Source: Tanytarsus gracilentus (taxonomy: Eukaryota; Arthropoda; Insecta; Diptera; Chironomidae). From it: DNA of 64,000 bases. This document shows positions 14,201 to 22,794 of this stretch, piece by piece. Under the pieces are notes generated by a model, which was not told the DNA's origin, ran no database searches, and worked only from the letters and a program-made list of their open reading frames with translations. The first letter of the stretch is position 1. Every line of letters begins with the position of its first letter. The position numbers and the translations under genes were made by a program. The stretch is taken from assembly GCA_038502055.1 (NCBI GenBank), contig JAXRKN010000017.1, positions 186,001-250,000 on the forward strand, written 5' to 3'.

Positions 14201-15515
14201 AGAGAGAAATTGAAAATAATGGAAATCAAAAGCAATGTTATGGATACATTGTGTTCTCATCTTCAGGTGAACAGCTCTCTTGGATGTTCTCTTAAGTGCA
14301 TACAACTCGAGTGATGGTAGGAAGTTGCTGCAGTCTCGATCTTTTCAATGCAATGATTGCATAATGACGGATAAAAGAAAGTTCATTCAAGAAGCTCTCG
14401 GGATTTAAGGAGGGAAATTGCAACTCGACGAAGAACATTATTGCTTTCAATATTGAACTTTTATTGAATTGAATTGTAGGTGGATGAAGATATGTAATAC
14501 CAAATTGTATATCAAGTAACATGCAATTGAAATCAAGTTGATGTCTGGCTTTTAGATTTATTGATTTTTTGTGATTTAATTTAAATTAAGCAATTAATTT
14601 AAATTAAATCTTTTATATTCAAAGCATTTTATTAGTAAAAATTTGAATTTTTTATGCTGCCACGTGCTTAATTTTTTAACGGTTTTTTAAAATTATATTT
14701 GAACTACTGATCAAATTTTATTTATATTTCAATTAAAAAAATCAAAAACACCGCGTAAATAATCAACAAGGTCATTTCGATAAAATTACCAAGAAACTCT
14801 TTTTGGTCAACAATTAAAAATTTCATATCAGCATTTTTTTTCGTTAAATTACAAAGCACTCGAAAATTACTCAATCCACTTTGATTGTGAACGTGAGTTG
14901 TGCGACAGCTAAACTCATTACTTCCAATTAATGGAGAGAAGGATTGAGTTAGACGCATGTCAGAAGTGGAAAAGGGAAATTGTTGATTATTGTTAGGACA
15001 TAAATGCCATGTTTCAGTAATTAATTTATTATTGCCACTTAAAATAAGCTTTTATCGTCGCTGGATGTTGATGACTAATTTCTTGTTTCCGAGTGTTGAA
15101 AAAATTAATTTAAAATGTTTTTTTTATTAAAATGTTTAAAACTTAAAATTAAATTTATCTCTGGATAAAAAAAATTTATTGAGTTTTCTAATAATTCAAA
15201 TATAATAAAGCTCCACTTTTGTAGCAATGTAGCAATTGTTCGGCATTTTTTCTAGAATTTCTAAAAAATTTAAGCTTATCAAAATCAAAGAAACTAAAGA
15301 TTTAAATTAGCACAAAATCTCTCCTCACTGCACTAATGTTTTCTTTATATCAACGAATTTTTAATTTTCAAAACTCAATTTAAATTTTCTGTGACCGTTA
15401 CTTTTAAGAAGTAAAAACCGCATTGTTTTGTTTTGGAAATTTGCAAACTATCAAAATAATTAATTATTCAAGTAATTAAGCTCACAAACACATCAAAGTT
15501 AGCTAAATATCATCA

Positions 15516-16891
15516 ATGGAGTCTCCACAGTTTGATAATGTTCAAGATGAGCTTGAATTTTTCAAAAATAGGTAAAAGTTTGAATTTATATTTTTCTCAA
15601 AAATTTCTAACATAAAATTAAAAGTCCACCAGCACAAACTGAAGAGAATGAAAATTCAATGGATCCACTGAAAACTCTTCCTGAACCTTGTACGCGAGTC
15701 GTTATGGAATATCTTACAGCTAAGGAGTTGCTGACAGCTACAGAAGTCTCAAAATATTGGAAGGAATTTGTTGAGTCAAGAAGTTTCTTGATGAATGGAG
15801 CAATGGATAGAATTATTGTGAAACCAACTATTTATGACTATTCACTTCCGCTGATCGATTCTTTGTTTGATGACGGCAATAGCAAGCGACCTTACAAACA
15901 CATGAAAAGTTCGTTAAGAATAGTTGATAAATATAAAGTTAATGCTAGAGTTATCAATCCAATCGACTTCTATGCTGCGACACTCGAGACACTTACAATT
16001 GATTACGATTCACAAGACGACCGCTTTGCTGCACAAAACAATTCAAAAATAATTAAAACCATTGATGAATGCAATCTACCAAAGCTTCAAAAATTAATTC
16101 TCAATGATTGCTGGGATCAGTTTATCCTCGAAGATTTTTTGTTTCCAGTTTTAACTCATTTGCGATTAGTAGCCGGAGGATACGTTAAACTTGATGATCT
16201 AATGAAAGTGCTCTCTAAGTGTCCGAAACTTAGGTTTTTTCATCTTGCATCCTTAAATTTATTGATACATGACGTACCATCAGAAGAACCAGCACTCATC
16301 GATCCACGACAGCCAAAAATTGAATTCATATCAATCACTCGTTTTCATCCGAACTTTATGAGAACTCAACAGGATTCATTAGTGAAACTTGAAGTCGACG
16401 CAATCTTTTTTGAAGAAGTGGCATTGCTCCTCCGTGATTTTAAAATGCTAAAATCGCTAACTATTACATCATTAATAATTGAAGAAGGAAACCAACATTT
16501 TACACGAAATGAAAGTATTGAACAGTTAAGAATTCATTGCTGTAGCGGCGATTGGGAAGAAATTGGTCATCAAGACTTCTACAATAATCTTCAGAATTTG
16601 TTTTTGGCAATTCCATCATCGAGCGAGTTAACTTTGTTTAGTTACTTAGACGGAGAGCTTCTTAAATTTTTGGGTTTGTAAAATCAGCAAAAATTTAACT
16701 CTATGTACTTAAAATTTTTTATTCTAGCTTCAAATATGCGTCACTTGAAGACATTGATTTGCAGAGAATATAGTGAAGAATTGCTAGCAGCGTATGAAGA
16801 AATTAGAAACAATCCTCGTCAGTACGTCAACCCATCATTTGAATTCATCGCTGATCGAAATATTGATTATGAGATTCGAAATGAATTTTAG
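15516..16891 (+). CDS. F-box protein, probable SCF ubiquitin-ligase substrate receptor
   Basis: Three exons fit a continuous frame of 422 codons: 15516-15571, 15625-16673 and 16728-16891. The introns are 53 and 54 bp; the first has a GTAAAA donor and a CTAAC branch-like site. Residues about 30-70 form an F-box: DPLKTLPEPCTRVVMEYL, then ELLTATEVSKYWKEFV. F-box proteins bind Skp1 and bring substrates to the SCF E3 ligase. The remainder has spaced LxxLxL segments (for example LPKLQKLIL and FPVLTHLRL) like irregular leucine-rich repeats. The start at 15516 is preferred over the internal Met at 15659 because the upstream exon splices precisely in frame; the internal Met would still keep the F-box. 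The second donor (GTTTGT) is non-consensus but preserves frame, and the last exon resumes with HLKTL. AATAAA signals follow at 16916-16925. The substrate is unknown. Confidence 0.85.
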
Positions 16892-16915
16892 AAATCTCCA
16901 CATATGAATATAATT

Positions 16916-16925
16916 AATAAATAAA
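16916..16925 (+). other. Polyadenylation signals of the F-box gene
   Basis: Two overlapping AATAAA hexamers lie 25-34 bp after the stop codon of the F-box gene, at the spacing expected for cleavage shortly downstream. Confidence 0.6.
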
Positions 16926-17595
16926 ATTTAATTCATTTCCCAACAACATTCTCATCAACATGTTCTTGAGTTATAAATAAAACGAATTCTAATCTTTGTG
17001 AAACTCTTCACACAAAAAATAAAATCGACTTAAATCTTCAAATTTTAAACAAGAAAAATGAAATTGAACTTATTAAAAGGAGGACAGAATTTTTTTCAAG
17101 AGGAACCGAAAATTTGAGTTTTTTTTATGAAATGTTTAAAATTAAAATGAAATATATTTAGAGCAGACATCCGTTTGAGATTGATAATTGCATAAATTAT
17201 AAAAAGTGGAACTTTAAAAAACTTCCGGCAATAAGCTTAATGGTTGCCTTTTAGCGCAGCCTCCACATTCTAGATCTGTGATCGCAGTATACTTAAAACA
17301 GAGCTAGGGGCGGCTTGCCGCCTACAAACTTTCTACTTAAAAATATTTTCACTTCAATTATTTTTAAAATAATTCATCAAAAACCAATCACAGCGGAAGT
17401 ACTTTGATAATCCAAAATTATTATCTCAATTTTCACTTCCTTCGTTCGCTTCGTGCTCACACGATCATCAATTCTAGTCAACCAACAATAAATTGCCACA
17501 CGAGAGAAGAAAAATTTGAGCACATAGTGAAGAAAAATTGATTATACTCATAGTCGGATACGTGTTTCATATCCGCTAATAAATTCTCATAAATC
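16926..17595. other. Intergenic, with one dispersed repeat
   Basis: No gene is seen here. A less AT-rich patch at about 17220-17340 contains a repeat related to sequences at 54432-54490 and near 54641 (GGCTTGCC followed by ACTTTCTA). The rest is AT-rich spacer before the promoter region of the small secreted-protein gene. Confidence 0.5.
17293..17340. repeat. Dispersed repeat with GGCTTGCC...ACTTTCTA core
   Basis: This segment shares three blocks in order, TTAAAACAGA, GGCTTGCC and ACTTTCTA(C/G)TTAA, with 54432-54490. The last two blocks recur around 54638-54668. Three related copies in 64 kb suggest an old mobile-element family. No ends or coding capacity are visible. Confidence 0.45.
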
Positions 17596-17724
17596 TTATC
17601 ATCGGGGTTATAAGGAGGCACTTACTGCCACGGACGTCTCAACTCAACACGATAAAAATACTTGCACAACTCATAATCTTATCGATACACTCGCAGTCAC
17701 GATAACAAAAAATAAATGCGATAA
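17596..17724 (+). promoter_or_regulatory. GATA-motif cluster upstream of the secreted-protein gene
   Basis: Five GATAA cores (either strand) lie in about 130 bp: 17596-17600, 17651-17655, 17679-17683, 17701-17705 and 17720-17724. They sit 85-215 bp before the start codon at 17809. Insect GATA factors drive midgut and fat-body genes, so clustered sites before a secreted protein suggest such expression. That is inference: only one core is a strict WGATAR site and several are CGATAA. Confidence 0.4.
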
Positions 17725-17808
17725 ACTTGAGCTTGATTTTCGGGCTAATTTAGTTGAGAATTAAAGTTCATTCGATTTGGTCGTGAAAAAAATTAAAAAA
17801 ATCTCACA

Positions 17809-18240
17809 ATGAAAGTTTTAGTTTTTCTTGCACTTTTTGTTGCAACAATCGCAGCACAAAATCTCGATGAGAAGAGAAAGATGGGTGAAATTCCTCGATA
17901 CGATCCAAGCAATTTGAGGGATGTTAGTCCGGAAGAGAAAGAAGCAATTCACGAAGCTGTTCGATTATTGAGCATGCAACACCACATTGACCCAAAGGAA
18001 CGTACTGAAATCCTCAAGCAACTCATGACTGGTGAGATTGACTTTCAACAAGCTTTAGAGAAAGCTCGCGCTGGTGGCGAACCAGGAATTGAACTCGACT
18101 CAAAGTATCGCGCAAAAATTGATGAGATCTCTGAAAAATTGAAGAACCGTCGCTCAGCTCACATCGAAGATCTCCAAAAGCACCGAGAGGATATGCGAGA
18201 GAGACGAAAGGCACGAATGGCATCAAGAACTGAAATGTAA
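17809..18240 (+). CDS. Small secreted, charged, cysteine-free protein, function unknown
   Basis: This single-exon frame encodes 143 residues. Residues 1-16 (MKVLVFLALFVATIAA) are a typical signal peptide with cleavage probably before QNLDE. The mature part has no cysteine, is rich in Glu, Lys, Arg and Asp, and looks mostly alpha-helical. Its C-terminal third (about 100-143) is strongly basic and helical (KLKNRR, REDMRERRKARM). I do not recognise a family. The start has good support: the signal peptide begins at the first Met and lies 85 bp after a GATAA cluster. An AATAAA signal follows 40 bp after the stop. Secretion into the gut lumen, haemolymph or saliva is plausible, but the sequence does not decide between them. 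Confidence 0.8.
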   Translation: MKVLVFLALFVATIAAQNLDEKRKMGEIPRYDPSNLRDVSPEEKEAIHEAVRLLSMQHHIDPKERTEILKQLMTGEIDFQQALEKARAGGEPGIELDSKYRAKIDEISEKLKNRRSAHIEDLQKHREDMRERRKARMASRTEM

Positions 18241-18280
18241 ACTCTCTCAATTCTCAATGGAGAAGAAAATGAAAAAGTTA

Positions 18281-18286
18281 AATAAA
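18281..18286 (+). other. Polyadenylation signal of the secreted-protein gene
   Basis: An AATAAA hexamer 40 bp after the stop codon is followed by a T-rich run, as expected for an insect 3' end. Confidence 0.6.
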
Positions 18287-19187
18287 AGTTTTTTTTATTT
18301 GTAACCGAATGACCTAGAAACTTTTTGGAGATTTAACCTCAAATTTATTGAAAATCATTTCAACTTTTTAAAAACCTCTCGAGACTCACTCGTCAATCAT
18401 AATTTACCCAAAAAGTCCATTTGAAAATTTAACCCATTTATTTCAAAGCCATTTCAGCTCAACCCGGAGACAGAAAATATTTCATTCGACATCTTATCAA
18501 CTGTCAAGTGGTTCAACGATAACTAATCGAAAAGTATTTTAGGAAGTGACTTTTTTCCTCACTTCTCTTCGATTTTAAATGCCCGACATTTTTCTCCATT
18601 TCCACAAAGTGAAACTACAATCAATTTCAATTAAGCGACTTGAATGCATGAGATGAGATTATTTATGTCGAGCTGTAAATCTTAAGCTGATTACATTCCC
18701 AATCCCTCTTCCTTTCGCTCATACTCACTCGCTCATTCTTTGCTGATATTAATCCTTGATTTAATAGCGCTTGAATCAATATTGAGCGAAGTTCTTTATC
18801 CAATTTCGTTCCTTCTTTTTTCGGCATTTGTTTGCAATTAATAGACTTCCATTCGACTCTTTTATTGATTTAAGGATTATTGCTTTGATAAATGTAAATA
18901 GATGGAGATGAAGATGCGAATTTGAGGAAATTTGTTGTTTGTAAATCCGAACATTTGACACACATGCTTTTTTCTCGCTGAAGTCTATCCGAATTTATTA
19001 AATTGTTTTTTCAAGCGATAGTCAAGGGGTGATAAAAATTTAATTTATTTTTTGTAGAAATTAAATTTATTCTAAATTGTTTTAAATTATTATAATACGT
19101 TATAGATTTTTAGTTTTAAGATCAAAGCCAATAAAAAATTTAAAATTAAAAAATACGTTACATGATTTTGTTCATTAAAAAAATTCC
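18287..19187. other. Intergenic spacer
   Basis: No gene is seen. The right part (19080-19187) is AT-rich and contains two AATACGTTA motifs related to the interior of the foldback repeat family at 3462-3671. Similar sequence resumes just after the transposon at about 20145-20180. Confidence 0.45.
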
Positions 19188-19256
19188 GAGGGGAAGACGA
19201 GAGCGCCGAATTGATTTAGGCAAATTAAAAAAATAGTAGGCAAAAACAAATTCTTG

Positions 19257-19410
19257 TCGGCAATTACATAAAATATTAGGCGTTCTCGGCAAAACACTAG
19301 GCAATTCGGCAAAACTCTCGGCAATTCGGCAAAACTCTCGGCAAGTTCGGCAAAAGCGGTTTTTTTCTCGGCAATTCGGCAAAAGCGGTTGAGAATTCGG
19401 CAAAACGGTT
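19257..19410 (+). repeat. Left iteron array of the transposon
   Basis: Imperfect tandem units of CTCGGCAATTCGGCAAAA are interspersed with AAGCGGTT segments. At least six GGCAA or TCGGCAA cores are visible. Units vary in spacing, unlike a simple microsatellite. Confidence 0.7.
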
Positions 19411-19485
19411 CACATTAACGAACTTTTTAAAATCTTAGCGGTTGAAAGTGCGAACAAAAAAATATATAGATGAAACGAAATTTTA

Positions 19486-19713
19486 TTATGTTGGCGTAAT
19501 GTTTTCTAGTTGTTGTAATAAAGCATTAATGGGCGGAACTGTATTTGAATCAAAATCAATCATTTCTTCATTTAAAGTCCCAGAGTACTCTTCTTTTGAA
19601 TACCAGCGCTTGCAATTAAGTTCCTCAAAAGTGTCATCAATTCGAATTCTGTACGTAGGATGGAGAAGAAATTCAACTTGCTTGTTCATGAGAAAGAAGT
19701 ACGAGTTATACAA
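19486..19713 (-). pseudogene. Relic coding segment inside the transposon, unknown
   Basis: The minus strand is open from about 19767 to a TAA at 19486, and its last ~75 codons have protein-like composition (for example RIDDTFEELNCKRWYSKEEY). Immediately upstream an in-frame stop interrupts it. A second frame then gives another protein-like stretch (KQAEAKKTLELSVLRSNQ), so a frameshift near 19767 is likely. There is no credible ATG at the 5' end. It may be the decayed C-terminus of the element's own protein or of a captured host gene. I recognise no domain. Confidence 0.4.
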
Positions 19714-19946
19714 AAATCTTGCATCTTTTTTTTTGTTTGCGTTTGAGTATCTAAACTTGATTACTCCTTAATACGCTTAGCTCGAGAGTTTTCTTGGCTT
19801 CTGCTTGCTTGATGTTTCCATAAGTATATCTTATTATTAATTATTTATAAATTTTTATCAGCACTTTGACCGAGAATTCTTAAAAAATTTCACCCGATTG
19901 AGAGATTTTCTCTTTTCTCATTTTTTTCTCTTTGTGCAATTTATTT

Positions 19947-20120
19947 CTCGGTAAAACAAAAAAACTCTCGGCAAAATCAAAAAATTTCTCGGCAATTCGG
20001 CAAAGTCAAAAAATTTCTCGGCAATTCGGCAAAACACTCGGCAATTAGGCAAAACTCTCGGCAAAGCGGTTATTTACTCGGCATACTCGGATTTTGCTCG
20101 GCAATTCGGCAATTCGGCGC
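19947..20120 (+). repeat. Right iteron array of the transposon
   Basis: Units of CTCGGCAATTCGGCAAA, CTCGGCAAAA and CTCGGCAATTAGGC repeat in the same orientation as the left array and run into the right inverted repeat, whose inner end is itself made of CAATTCGGC copies. Confidence 0.7.
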
Positions 20121-20135
20121 TCTCGTTATCCCCTC

Positions 20136-20936
20136 AAAAAATAATTTTAAAATTTGAATTCATAAAATACGTTACAAAATGATTGTGACTTTTTCTCAAT
20201 TAACTCAACCTCAAATTGTCCATTTTAAGGTCAATAACTTCACACCAAAAATACTAAAAAATTTTACGACTTAACCCATAAAAAGAGAAATTTTTCTCTC
20301 CCTTGAAAATTATGATCCCCCTCTCAAAAAATGTAATAATAAGAAAGAATTGCGAACTGAGAATTTTATGATTGCGGATAATCTTATTAAAAATGGAAAA
20401 TTCCATTGTGTGTAGGGGTATGATAGACATATGTTGAGGATTAACTTGTCGATTCAGCATTCTCACCCCTTAAACGCTCTAAAAATGACCGTTAAACTCT
20501 GAAATTGCTTGCTCTCGTATTCGAATCCAATTTCAATTGGAATTTCCATACAAATGTCTGACGGAGAGTCTCGAAGGAAAGAAGCGTAAAAATTCAACGC
20601 GCATTTTCGAAAAAAAAATTCAAATTTAAATATTTTTTATTCCCATATCGATTAACTCCACTCATATGTTCACTCTATAAAATGATGAGAATCGAAAAAA
20701 AAGAAGAATAACAAAAAAGAATTGAAAGCTTGAAGGAGAAGAATAAGAATGGAACCATGGGATGTCTTTTTATTGAATTTATGATCCTTATCACATATTC
20801 CAATATCTCTCTTTATAACCTTTTGTGCTTTTTAGTCTTCTCCTCTCTTTTCACAAATTTAAACGACTGAAAATGTGCTTCGTGTTTTATTTCCAAAAAA
20901 GTTTATCATAAAAGAATTTTCTCTCGTTTAAAAATA
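20136..20936. other. Spacer between transposon and protease 3' end
   Basis: No gene is seen. The first ~50 bp contain an AAAATACGTTACA motif, also present just left of the transposon at about 19150. The rest is AT-rich sequence running to the polyadenylation signal of the minus-strand protease. Confidence 0.45.
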
Positions 20937-20942
20937 TTTATT
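20937..20942 (-). other. Polyadenylation signal of the CLIP protease
   Basis: TTTATT on the plus strand reads AATAAA on the minus strand, 65 bp after the protease stop codon. Confidence 0.5.
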
Positions 20943-21006
20943 CGCTTTTTGTGACAGCATCACAAAGTTTGAGAATCTCTTAAAGTTAAAATATTTTAAT
21001 TTGAAA

Positions 21007-22755
21007 CTATTTCATGTTGTCGAGGATCCAATTCAAATATTTTGAGACCTTCGTGTAGACACCAGGTACACCTTTTTCTTTATTACAGTATTTCACGCCA
21101 TATGAAACAATACCGAACTGCATCAATCGTGGAGTGTCTTTCATATCAAGTAGAACTGGAGCTTGAAGCGGACCACCAGAATCACCTGGAAAATTTTGAT
21201 TAATTTTATGTTTTAACTTCTTCAACTCAAAGTTAGTTACCTCGACACGCGTCAATTTTTTCTTCTCCACCCGCACAAAGTTGTTCATCAATTAGAGTTA
21301 AATTTTTGGTTTTAACAAAACCCGCAATTTTATCTCTGCATTTTTGTAAGTCGTATTGAGGTAAATGTGCTTTTTGTAGAATTTCCGAAGACGATACATG
21401 TTCATCGGTCGCTCCCCACCCAATTACTTCATAAACCTCTCCAAGTTTATTAAAGTTTTTTTCATTGAATGGAAGACAAATAGTTTTTATGTTATTTTGT
21501 GTAATTTTTGCGGGTTCTGATAAGCGAATTATTCCAATATCGTGAAGAAGTTTATTTGGATCGTATTTGGGATGGGCAACTGAGGATTCAATAAGAACTT
21601 CTTGAATGGGGTCTGCACAATTTTCAGGATCATCAGGATCACAATCAGGATCCGTTGTTGTATCGTAATCACCTAAGATAACCGAATAGCTGTTTGAAAA
21701 AAAAGATTGGTTTAAAGGATTTTCTCGCCATTTTTTTTAAAACAGAAATTTTTGTTGCCCACAGAACAAATTTTTTGGGAAGCAAAAAATTTTAATAAGA
21801 AAAAACTCAAATTTTGAAGAAATTGTATATTTGTTTGGACTCAAACCCCAAATATTGGTGGTATCCCTAAAAATTTGATATCAAATTAATATTGCAATAT
21901 ATTGATTTAAAATTTAAAATGTTCTGTGGGCAATATTTAATTTTTTTTCACTTTTTCTGTAAGACACTCTCTATTTATGCAAAATAATTGACAGTCAAAA
22001 AACATCAGAGTTGAAAAGTTGTTAGCGAGTGTATAAAAGATATGAGAAAAATGAAATCAATCATAAAGTAGAACTTACAGTTTTTTATTAGAAGGTAATC
22101 GCGTAAGGCAATGGGCTGCACTGAGCACATAACGGGTTGTAATTAATGTTCCTCCACAGTTATAAGTCGTATCATTAAATCTATTTCTATAACCAATTCT
22201 TACTGCCCATGGATGTTCAAGTAAGTCCGCATCTTCGCCTGAAAGAAAAAAAAAGTAAAAATTCCAGTGATGATTCACGCGATTTGTATTAAAACATACC
22301 AGATGCAACTCTATCCTTCATTGCAGAAATTCCACATTTACTATTATCAAAAAGTTTATAATTTTTGTGCAGTGTTGGCGAAATTTCTTGACTATTTGGC
22401 AGCGGAAGTGGTGCTGTTGTTGTTGTTGTTGGAACTGATATCTTTGTCGCTGAAGTGGGTCTGAATGAATTTTCGCAGCAAATTGAATTTGAGCTGACAG
22501 ACGAGCAAGTCGCTCTTCTAATATTATAATCTTCCAGCTTATCGGGAAGGAGAAAATCAGCGTTCAAAATTCGACATTCATGCAAATCCACACAAGTCGC
22601 CTCAGCATTTGAATTTGGAAGAGAGCATGATACTTCTGCTAAATATTAAGAAATTTTTTTAATTTTAAAAATTATTAAAATATTTGTTTACCTGCATTAA
22701 CGTCAAAAATCTGCCAAAGAATTAATAAAGGTATAAAAATTAATTTAAAGGCCAT
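21007..22755 (-). CDS. CLIP-domain trypsin-like serine protease, secreted zymogen
   Basis: Five exons join in frame for 396 codons: 22692-22755, 22300-22638, 22079-22238, 21241-21689 and 21007-21185. Residues 1-21 are a signal peptide. Residues 26-76 form a CLIP domain with six cysteines (26, 37, 43, 66, 75, 76; the last two adjacent). A Thr/Pro-rich linker (about 90-110) follows. The activation site is R131-V132 (DRVASGE). The catalytic triad is His177 (SAAHC), Asp238 (HDIGI) and Ser340 (GDSGGP). Asp334 at the base of the S1 pocket predicts cleavage after Arg/Lys. The pair C204/C212 sits in the extended loop typical of CLIP-B proteases such as Easter. Such enzymes act in haemolymph or perivitelline cascades (Toll activation, melanisation); which one is undetermined. 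Every domain and splice site is intact, so it is probably active. Confidence 0.92.
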
Positions 22756-22789
22756 CTTCACCTCTGAACAGCTCAAAAATTCACTTCGT

Positions 22790-22794
22790 ACTGA
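22790..22794 (-). promoter_or_regulatory. Initiator-like motif (TCAGT) of the CLIP protease
   Basis: The minus strand reads TTCAGTACG 35 bp before the start codon. TCAGT is the arthropod initiator consensus. A weak TTTAAA lies farther upstream. The 5' untranslated region would be about 35 bases. Confidence 0.4.

Larger units (their letters stand above)
1..15515. other. Gene-free AT-rich stretch
   Basis: I see no supportable gene in these 15.5 kb. Open frames here are short, lysine/phenylalanine-rich, lack domain motifs and do not join through plausible splice sites. The first ~208 bases are less AT-rich and are followed by a GTAATT donor-like site, so they could be an untranslated exon of a gene lying outside the window; this is weak. 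The stretch holds a foldback-type repeat at 3462-3671 and a 37-bp fragment of a repeat element at 8261-8297. It may be intergenic or a long intron of a neighbouring gene. Confidence 0.55.
19188..20135. mobile_element. DNA transposon with 26-bp terminal inverted repeats and iteron arrays
   Basis: The ends are 26-bp inverted repeats, 19188-19213 and 20110-20135, matching at 24 of 26 positions (GAGGGG, then ACGAGAGCGCCGAATTG). Inside each end lies an array of short repeats built from CTCGGCAATTCGGCAAAA variants, about 19257-19410 and 19947-20120. Both arrays run in the same orientation. The ~530-bp centre holds a relic coding segment on the minus strand. Direct repeats next to inverted ends resemble transposase-binding iterons. 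No clear target-site duplication is seen, so I cannot assign a superfamily. At 948 bp it is probably non-autonomous. Confidence 0.75.

Noticed and set aside
13877..14314. Longest unexplained open frame in the left third (145 codons)
   Set aside because: It begins at a non-ATG codon, overlaps open frames on both strands, is low in complexity and has no motif.
21007..22591. Separate short open frames with protease-like pieces
   Set aside because: They are exons of one gene plus read-through into introns and are merged in the five-exon CLIP protease model.
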